In this document: positions 55,481 through 61,541 of the stretch, one piece after another
Numbering within the stretch: the first letter of the stretch is position 1
How the letters are laid out: every line of letters starts with the position of its first letter
NCBI RefSeq assembly: GCF_051304405.1
Contig: NZ_JBPPGG010000002.1
Coordinates: 124,001 to 188,000, forward strand
Source: Pedomonas sp051304405
GTDB taxonomy: Bacteria; Pseudomonadota; Alphaproteobacteria; Sphingomonadales; Sphingomonadaceae
DNA: 64,000 nucleotides
Direction of reading: 5' to 3'
Translations under genes and position numbers: made by a program
Notes under the pieces: generated by a model
Database searches by the model: none
What the model was told of the DNA's origin: nothing
The model's input: only the letters and a program-made list of their open reading frames with translations

Positions 55481-55924
55481 TCAGAATTGCGCGGCCGCTT
55501 CAAGCGCCAAGATGTATCCGAGTGGTCCGAATCCCTGGATAACGCCCTTCGCCACCGGTGAGACAAACGACCGGTGACGGAACGGCTCGCGTGCGTGTGG
55601 GTTCGACAAATGCACCTCAATGACCGGCAAGGCAATGGCCTTGATGGCGTCGTACAGCGCAACGGAGGTATGCGTGTAGGCACCCGGGTTGAAGATCACA
55701 CCCGTGCAGGTCTCCCGAGCCTCGTGCAGCCAGTCGATGAGCTGGCCCTCATGGTTCGATTGCCGGAAAATCACCGAAAGGCCCAGTTCTGCGGCACGCT
55801 TCTCCACCATCGCCTGGATGTCGGCCAGCGTCGCCGAGCCGTAGACGCCGGGTTCGCGGGTGCCGAGCAGGTTGAGATTGGGACCGTTCAGAACAAGCAC
55901 CCGCCGGGTGTGGCTCTCGACCAT
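55481..55924 (-). CDS. aroQ: 3-dehydroquinate dehydratase, type II
   Basis: A 147-residue dodecameric dehydratase of the shikimate pathway. It opens VLVLNGPNLNLLGTREP (the conserved N-terminus and active-site lid), with QSNHEGQLIDWLHEA, NPGAYTHTSVAL and EVHLSNPHAREPFRHRS as later motifs; the last two runs give catalytic His residues. I use ATG 55924; the longer frame upstream is not conserved. The order aroQ-accB-accC is common in Alphaproteobacteria. Confidence 0.97.
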   Translation of the reverse strand: MVESHTRRVLVLNGPNLNLLGTREPGVYGSATLADIQAMVEKRAAELGLSVIFRQSNHEGQLIDWLHEARETCTGVIFNPGAYTHTSVALYDAIKAIALPVIEVHLSNPHAREPFRHRSFVSPVAKGVIQGFGPLGYILALEAAAQF

Positions 55925-56142
55925 GCAGTCTTGTCTTTCCACTGTTGCCGTCAACCCTCTATAGAGAAGAAGAGCGGGCCCGGCGAGGGCTTCTCTCACG
56001 TTGCTCCACAGAGGCGCACTCGCCCCGCGGCCGCGCGGCAAAGTCCGGCACTGGCCGGGCTTCGTTCCGCCGGTCGGCCGCGAAGCGAAGCGGCTCTTAT
56101 AATGGCCATGTCTTCCTCAGGTAAAGCAGTCGAGTCCAAACA

Positions 56143-57156
56143 ATGATCCAGATCCTGCTGAACGGCGAAACGAAACGGCTGGAGGGCGAGCCCACCGTTG
56201 CCGACCTTCTGGGAACGCTGGGGCTGGAGCCCGGCAAGGTCGCGGTGGAACGGAATCTGGAAATCGTGCCCAAATCAGCCTACGACGCCACCCGGCTTGC
56301 CGACGGCGACAGGCTGGAAATCGTTCACTTCGTAGGCGGAGGAGACCACAGCGTGACTGCAACCCCTGAGAAAGCCCCCGAGACGGCTGACGATACCTGG
56401 ACCGTGGCGGGCCGGACCTTCCGCTCCCGCCTCATCGTCGGCACCGGCAAATACAGGGACTTCGAGGAAACCGCCCGGGCCGTCGAGGCCGCCGGCGCGG
56501 AAATGGTCACCGTCGCCGTGCGGCGCGTGAACGTCTCCGACCGCAACCAGCCCATGCTCACCGACTTCCTCGACCCGAAGAAGTACACCTACCTGCCCAA
56601 CACCGCCGGCTGCTACACCGCCGAGGACGCCATCCGCACCCTGCGCCTCGCCCGCGAGGCCGGCGGCTGGAACCTGGTGAAGCTGGAAGTGCTGGGCGAG
56701 CAGAAAACCCTCTACCCGGACATGGTGGAAACCCTGCGCGCCACCGAAGTGCTGGCCAGGGACGGCTTCGACGTGATGGTCTACTGCTCGGACGACCCCA
56801 TCATGGCCAAACGCCTCGCCGACGCCGGCGCCTGCGCCATCATGCCGCTCGGCGCCCCCATCGGCTCCGGCCTCGGCCTCCAGAACCCGGTGATGATCCG
56901 CCTGATGATCGAAGGCTCCAAACTGCCGGTGCTCGTCGACGCAGGCGTCGGCACCGCCTCCGACGCCGCCGTCGCCATGGAACTGGGCTGCGACGCCGTG
57001 CTCATGAACACCGCCATCGCCGAAGCCAAAAACCCCGTCGCCATGGCCCGCGCCATGAAACTGGCGGTCGAGGCCGGACGCCTCGCCTACCTCGCCGGCC
57101 GGATGCCGAAGAAACGCTACGCCGATCCGTCCTCGCCGCTGGCCGGGCTGATCTGA
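56143..57156 (+). CDS. thiG: Fused sulfur carrier ThiS / thiazole synthase ThiG
   Basis: A 337-residue fusion. Residues 1-67 are a ThiS ubiquitin-like domain beginning MIQILLNGETKRLEG and ending VHFVGGG (Gly65-67). Residues 68-87 form a linker. Residues 88-337 are ThiG, a TIM barrel that builds the thiazole of thiamine, with Lys180 in NLVKLEVL as the probable Schiff-base Lys and GAPIGSGLGL as the phosphate loop. Because ThiS normally works through a free Gly-Gly C-terminus, the joined form must be processed or act differently. No other thi gene is nearby. It is divergent from aroQ. Confidence 0.93.
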   Translation: MIQILLNGETKRLEGEPTVADLLGTLGLEPGKVAVERNLEIVPKSAYDATRLADGDRLEIVHFVGGGDHSVTATPEKAPETADDTWTVAGRTFRSRLIVGTGKYRDFEETARAVEAAGAEMVTVAVRRVNVSDRNQPMLTDFLDPKKYTYLPNTAGCYTAEDAIRTLRLAREAGGWNLVKLEVLGEQKTLYPDMVETLRATEVLARDGFDVMVYCSDDPIMAKRLADAGACAIMPLGAPIGSGLGLQNPVMIRLMIEGSKLPVLVDAGVGTASDAAVAMELGCDAVLMNTAIAEAKNPVAMARAMKLAVEAGRLAYLAGRMPKKRYADPSSPLAGLI

Positions 57157-57210
57157 CGCCGGGTTTGAGGTTTTGGTTTCAAGATATTGAATTTTATCAG
57201 GGTTACGCAG

Positions 57211-57269
57211 CGTTTGCGGAGGTAAACAAACGAAAAATGCAGGAGGGGCTTACCCCTCCTGCACCTCCC
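57211..57269 (-). repeat. REP-like element, left arm
   Basis: 59 bp that, reverse-complemented, matches 58980-59038 at about 53 of 59 positions. The core is GGGAGGTGCAGGAGGGG then AAGCCCCTCCTGCA, a hairpin, with a tail ending CCTCCGCAAACG. It is oriented opposite to the right-hand copies. Confidence 0.85.
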
Positions 57270-57283
57270 ATTCGTTTCAAACG

Positions 57284-57321
57284 GCCGTGGTTCCGGTGCC
57301 CGCTGGAGCCACGGCGTTTTT
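57284..57321 (+). terminator. Terminator of thiS-thiG
   Basis: GCCGTGGTTCC pairs with GGAGCCACGGC (11 bp with one G-U) around a 10-nt loop, followed by GTTTTT. It lies about 130 bp beyond the gene. Confidence 0.85.
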
Positions 57322-57395
57322 GTTATGGGGCAAGCTGGACAGGGCCTGAGTCACAGGGGGCATTCCTGGGCCGCGCCTGATGTGACCCGAATACG

Positions 57396-57575
57396 CTCCT
57401 TGAAATCTTTCAGCGGATGAGAGGGATCGGGGGGATTGGGCCGCGCCTGATCCGGGCCGCGCCTGATCCGGGCCGCGCGTGCTCCTTAAAATCATTCAGC
57501 GGATGAGAGGGATCGGGAGGATTGGGCCGCGCCTGATCCGGGCCGAGCGTGCTCCTTAAAATCATTCAACATGGC
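57396..57575. repeat. Direct repeats of 70-86 bp with CTCCTTnAAATC cores
   Basis: CTCCTTGAAATCTTTCAGCG (57396), CTCCTTAAAATCATTCAGCG (57482) and CTCCTTAAAATCATTCAACA (57552) each begin a unit continuing GATGAGAGGGATCGG... and GGGCCGCGCCTGATCC; the last is shortened. A fourth related copy (CCTTAAAATCATTCAACGG) is at about 58241. Confidence 0.8.
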
Positions 57576-57732
57576 GATGAGGGGGCCGGGCGGGGGATGC
57601 CCTGGCTGGTGGTCTCCCCACGGACGCAGGCTTGGTCCCGCTCTTCCCGAGCGATCCTGGCTGTGAGGGGAGGCCGAACGGTATCCGCTCCTCCCATGAC
57701 CCTGCGCTGTTTCGGCGGGGCTCGGGCCTTTT

Positions 57733-57750
57733 AGTGTCACTTATGACACT
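57733..57750. promoter_or_regulatory. 18-bp palindrome, copy 1
   Basis: AGTGTCA-CTTA-TGACACT is a perfect 7-bp inverted repeat. It is embedded in about 70 bp that recurs around 58456. It looks like a protein-binding site, but no regulator gene adjoins it. Confidence 0.6.
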
Positions 57751-58455
57751 TTGTCGAAGGGGGCGGCCTGTCGTGGGAGGGGCAGGGTGCGAGGGGGCAG
57801 GGGAGGCGCTCTTTTCGGGAGATCGGGGAGCGCGGGGCTTTTGCTGCCAGGCGCCGGGGCGCCAGGGGGTGTCCGCCGGTGGGTGTCAACAGGTGTGTCA
57901 GCGGTGAGGGTCAGGTTCTGGTGTCAGCCGGTGGGGGGTACGCGGGGAAGTCTGCGAGAGAGCGTCGGGCAGTGGTATCAGCCGATAGGGAGGCAAGGGG
58001 TGATGTCAGCAGGTGAGGGTCACGGGTGGGCGTCTGCCAGCGAGCGCCGGACGGTAGTGTCAGCCAAAAGGGGGCAAGCGGTGGGGCGCAGGCGGTAATG
58101 TCAGCCAGCGGTGTCGGCTGGTGGTGTTCAGGGGGTGTGTCAGGGGGCGGCGTCTGGCCGTGGTGTCTGTTGGCGGTGCCAGGGGGTGATGTCCGGCAGG
58201 CGGCGGCGTTTTCTGGCTTCGGGCAACTAGCGCAAACGCACCTTAAAATCATTCAACGGATAAAGAGGGGCCGCCGGGATGGTGGCCGTGGTCGGGGTGA
58301 TGCGCTGACGCGCTGGGCCCTGCCAACGCTGACTTCGCCCGATTGGTCCCGCGCCTCTCCGAACCACCGAGAGCTTACCCAACCTTTCCGGGGAGAGCCG
58401 AACTGTCCCGGTTTTCGGCTAGTTCTGTGCTGTCTCGGCGGGGCTCGGTCCTTTC

Positions 58456-58473
58456 AGTGTCACTTATGACACT
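58456..58473. promoter_or_regulatory. 18-bp palindrome, copy 2
   Basis: Identical to the copy at 57733 (AGTGTCA-CTTA-TGACACT), with conserved flanks GGCGGGGCTCGG on the left and CTTTG then GAAGGGGG on the right. It lies 723 bp away in the same orientation. Confidence 0.6.
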
Positions 58474-58762
58474 TTGCCAGAAGGGGGGCGGTTGGTGTGT
58501 CTCCGAGGGTGGATGGGGAGAAGGGGGTGCGAACGGGGCTGAGGGGCGGCGCGTGTGGGGGCCTTAGAATGTCTGCCGTGGGGTGGGCGACGGGTTCGGT
58601 GTCTGAAGGGTGCGGAGATCCAATGGGTTTTCCGGGGGATGACAGGGTTTTCCGGGGCCGGGTGGTTCAGGTTCGTTTGGCGCGGCGAACCTGGCGTCTG
58701 ACGGGAAATCACCTGGCAGGGGGACCAATCAAAGGCACGGTGTGGCGTTGCGGGCTGGCAAC

Positions 58763-58975
58763 GACTTCGCTTGCGGATGGGCGAGCGGTTTCTGAAGGGC
58801 GCGGCCGGATCAACGTGCAGGCTGAAAGGGCCGGGCGGTGATGAATCGCTTCACGGAAGGCATGTGACGTTTCGGAAGGGCGCGGCCGGATCAATGAACG
58901 AACTGGACGTGCCGGACAGCGGTAAATCGGCTTGCGGAGGGTGCGTGACCCTGTTGAAGGGCGCGGCCCGGTAAT
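58763..58975. repeat. 81-bp direct repeat, three copies
   Basis: GAAGGGCGCGGCCGGATCAA begins at 58794 and 58875, and a variant (GAAGGGCGCGGCCCGGTAA) at 58956, so the spacing is exactly 81 bp twice. The preceding about 30 bp of each unit also resemble each other (CGCTTGCGGA-type). Confidence 0.8.
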
Positions 58976-58979
58976 TCAA

Positions 58980-59110
58980 GGGAGGTGCAGGAGGGTTAAG
59001 ACCCTCCTGCATCTTTTGTTTGTTAGCCTCCGCAAACGGGAGGGTCCGCGACCCTTCTGCATCTTTTGTTCGTTTGCCTTCGCAAACGGGAGGGACAAGT
59101 CCCTCCTGCA
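58980..59110 (+). repeat. REP-like elements, tandem right cluster
   Basis: 58980-59038 is the full right arm (see 57211-57269). It is followed by a second unit (GGAGGGTCCGCGACCCTTCTGCA and TTCGCAAACG, each in part) and a truncated third (GGGAGGGACAAGTCCCTCCT). They stop about 20 bp before the dsbA-like gene stop, so they may also end its transcript. Confidence 0.85.
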
Positions 59111-59131
59111 TCACTCAACAAATGAAATACC

Positions 59132-59920
59132 TCACTCCCCGGTCTGGGTGCCGGTGCGGGAGGAGCGGGTTTTGGCGATGGCGTCCCGGAGGTCGTCGAT
59201 GCTGACGGCGCCGGAGATGATCTGGTCGCCGATGATGTAGGTGGGGGTACCGGAGAGGCCGAGGGTGCCGCCGAGCTGGAGGTTCTTGTTCAGCTCCTGT
59301 TCGAGGCTGGGGTCGTTCATGTCGGTGGCGAGGCGTTTCTCGTTGACGCCGGCCTTGCGGGCGGCGGCCACCAGTTTTTCCTGGGTGACGCGGCCTTCGA
59401 CGCTGAAGATGGCGTCGTGCATCTCGAGGTAGCGGCCCTGGCGGGCGGCGGCGAGGGCCATGAGGGCGGCGCGGCGGGACAGGGGCTCGCTGCCCTGCTG
59501 GTCGAGGATGGGCAGGTCGCGGTAGACCACCTTGAGGTTGGGGTCGCTGGCGATGAGTTCCTTCATGACCGCGTGGGAGCGGCGGCAGTAGGGGCAGCGG
59601 AAGTCGAAGAACTCGACGAGCGTCACGTCACCCTTGGGGTTGCCTGCCACCGCGCCGGGGAAGGGGGTTTCGATCTGGTCGCGGTAGCTGTTCAGCACCT
59701 TGACCACCTCGCGGCGCTGCAGCTCGGTGACCGCTTCCGGGATGATTTCCGGGTGGTCGAGGATGTACTGGCGGACCAGCGCCTCGATCTGCTTCTCCTG
59801 CGCGGGCGTGAAGTCGGTCTTGACCCGTCCGCCGGATTCGGCGCGGGGCGCGGGGGTGAGGGCGAACAGCCCGGCGCCCGCCGCGACGAGCAGGACGAGG
59901 GAGACACCAATTCGCTTCAT
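59132..59920 (-). CDS. DsbA-family thiol:disulfide oxidoreductase, exported
   Basis: A 262-residue periplasmic thioredoxin-fold protein. The signal peptide is MKRIGVSLVLLVAAGAGLFA through about residue 27, followed by a helical N-terminal domain with YILDHPEIIPEAV, a DsbA/Com1-type feature. The active site is Cys109-Pro-Tyr-Cys112 in FRCPYCR, and SGTPTYIIGD carries the cis-Pro loop. It probably forms or isomerises disulfides of envelope proteins. The start at ATG 59920 is where the signal peptide begins; the open frame to 60055 is not convincing. It is 53 bp downstream of the M48 gene on the same strand. Confidence 0.93.
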   Translation of the reverse strand: MKRIGVSLVLLVAAGAGLFALTPAPRAESGGRVKTDFTPAQEKQIEALVRQYILDHPEIIPEAVTELQRREVVKVLNSYRDQIETPFPGAVAGNPKGDVTLVEFFDFRCPYCRRSHAVMKELIASDPNLKVVYRDLPILDQQGSEPLSRRAALMALAAARQGRYLEMHDAIFSVEGRVTQEKLVAAARKAGVNEKRLATDMNDPSLEQELNKNLQLGGTLGLSGTPTYIIGDQIISGAVSIDDLRDAIAKTRSSRTGTQTGE

Positions 59921-59973
59921 GCTGATCACCAGTTCGAACAAATGTTGCTGAATGCGGGCGCGGGTGCGAGCGT

Positions 59974-61362
59974 TTAGCCCCGACGGCGGCCCTTGCCCCG
60001 CCCGTTTCTGGCCGCTTCTTGCGCGATGAGCAAGATGTCTTGCGCCCGTAACCATTCCGGCGTGTTCTTCGGCAGACCGGAGACGGCGCGGTGGGCGTGG
60101 TAGGCCACCTCGGCCGGGTTGGCATTGTATTGCAGGCTCAGCCGCTCGGCGGAGGCGAGGGCGGCGCGGGCCTCGTCGCCCAGCTGGGTGTAGGCCATGC
60201 CCAGCTGGAACCAGGCGAAGGGATTTTCCGGGTCCTGGGTGACGACACGGCGCAGGATGGTGACCGCCTCGCGCGCGAGATCCGGGTTTTCCATGGCGAC
60301 GAGGGCGTGGCCGAGCGAGGTGGCGATCAGCGGCTCGTTGGGCTGGATCTGGACCGAGCGGCGCAGGGGGACGATGGCTTCCTCCACCTTGCCGGATTCC
60401 AGCAGGATCTGGCCCTTCATTTCGAGGAAATAGGGATCGTCCGGCTTCTGGGCGAGCAGGGCGTCCACTTCCGCCTCCGCCTCCTCGCGGTGGGCCAGCT
60501 TGTGCCAGGCGTAGGCCCGGGCCAGCCGGGCGGGCATGGAGGTGTCCGTCTCCGGGTAGAGCTGGAAGGTGCGGGGCGGCTCGTTGATGTAGCCCGCCAG
60601 CTTGGCCTTGATGCGCAGGAAGCGGGTCTGGTCCTCGGCCTTGGGCGGCTTGGCGTAGTGGGGCGAGGCGGACACCCGCTCCTGAAGCTTCTCGATACGG
60701 TCGCCGGTGAGCGGGTGGGTGCGGATGTAGGCATCCTGCGTGTAGCCGTAGCGGAACTCCATTTCCTGGAGCTTGCGGAAGAAGCTGATGAGCCCCTCGC
60801 CGGAAATGCCGGACTTCTCAAGGAACTCCGCGCCCGCCTGGTCGGTGACGGCTTCCACCGAGCGGGAGTAGGCGAGGTAGTTGCCCTGCGCCAGCGACTG
60901 GCCCGCCATCATCGCCGCCATGCCCGCGTCGCCGCCGCCCGCCGCCATGGCCGCCACGCCCACCAGCAGGCTGAGGATGCTGATGTTGCCCGCCTTGGCG
61001 GCGGCATCGTCGTGGCGGATCAGGTGGCCGCCGGCGATATGGCCGGTTTCGTGGGCGATGACGCCGATCAGCTCGTTCACGTTGTCCGCCTGGAGGATCA
61101 GGCCGGTGTTGATGAAGATGTTCTGTCCGCCCGCCACGAAGGCGTTAATCGAGGGATCGCCCACCAGGTAGAAGCTGATGGCCCGGGGATCGAGCCCGGC
61201 GGCCTCGAAGATGGGGCGGCTGATATCGTGGAGGAAGCGCTCGGTTTCCGCGTCGCGCAGCAGGGACTGCGCCCGCGCCGGGCTGGCCAGAACCAGAAAC
61301 GCCACCATTCCCAACGCCACGAGGCGCCAAAGCCGGGTCCAGACAAGAGACAGGTTCATCAT
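59974..61362 (-). CDS. M48 family metalloprotease with TPR domain (BepA/YfgC type)
   Basis: A 462-residue envelope protease. The signal peptide (about residues 1-32, ending ASPARAQ) is followed by the M48 domain with the zinc motif His104-Glu-Thr-Gly-His108. The C-terminal third is TPR-like (residues 250-440, for example MEFRYGY then LARAYAWHKLAHREEAEAEV). BepA-type proteins help assemble or clear outer-membrane proteins. The start is ATG 61362 (or 61359); an upstream codon at 61398 is less likely. It lies between rne and the dsbA-like gene and is probably co-transcribed with the latter. Confidence 0.92.
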   Translation of the reverse strand: MMNLSLVWTRLWRLVALGMVAFLVLASPARAQSLLRDAETERFLHDISRPIFEAAGLDPRAISFYLVGDPSINAFVAGGQNIFINTGLILQADNVNELIGVIAHETGHIAGGHLIRHDDAAAKAGNISILSLLVGVAAMAAGGGDAGMAAMMAGQSLAQGNYLAYSRSVEAVTDQAGAEFLEKSGISGEGLISFFRKLQEMEFRYGYTQDAYIRTHPLTGDRIEKLQERVSASPHYAKPPKAEDQTRFLRIKAKLAGYINEPPRTFQLYPETDTSMPARLARAYAWHKLAHREEAEAEVDALLAQKPDDPYFLEMKGQILLESGKVEEAIVPLRRSVQIQPNEPLIATSLGHALVAMENPDLAREAVTILRRVVTQDPENPFAWFQLGMAYTQLGDEARAALASAERLSLQYNANPAEVAYHAHRAVSGLPKNTPEWLRAQDILLIAQEAARNGRGKGRRRG

Positions 61363-61463
61363 GGCCGCAAGAGTGGCAATCCGCCGGGAGCGCGTCAATC
61401 GAGCAGACGGTCAGGCGCATCTTGGCCGCGCCGGAAACAAAGGGGCAGGGCGCAAAACGGAAC

Positions 61464-61495
61464 GGCCCCGCGCCTCGGTGTGGAGACGCGGGGCC
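61464..61495 (-). terminator. Terminator of rne
   Basis: GGCCCCGCG and CGCGGGGCC form a 9-bp stem around 14 nt. On the - strand it is followed by GTTCCGTTTTGC, a short T-containing tail. It lies 47 bp beyond the rne stop. Confidence 0.7.
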
Positions 61496-61541
61496 GGAGC
61501 TACAGGCCGCCGGGGGTCAGCGCCGCCCGGGCGGGCTTGCC

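Larger units (their letters stand above)
57157..59131. other. Repeat-rich region of about 2 kb without a convincing gene
   Basis: Short frames here are low-complexity and change phase, and none resembles a protein I know. The stretch starts with AT-rich DNA (57165-57210) and contains, in order: a REP-like unit, an intrinsic terminator, three to four copies of a CTCCTTAAAATCATTCA-type repeat, two identical 18-bp palindromes 723 bp apart with seven TGTCA words between them, an 81-bp triplicate, and a tandem cluster of REP-like units. Confidence 0.8.

Noticed and set aside
56042..56142. TPP riboswitch before the thiS-thiG fusion
   Set aside because: Only about 100 bp of mostly GC-rich sequence is available and the conserved CUGAGA and ACCUGA-type elements are not visible.
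57911..58252. A 113-codon - strand frame in the repeat region
   Set aside because: The translation is Pro/Thr/Ala-rich and follows the degenerate DNA repeat. There is no ribosome site and no resemblance to a protein.
57211..59110. CRISPR array
   Set aside because: The repeats differ in length and type, spacers are not uniform, and no cas gene is present.
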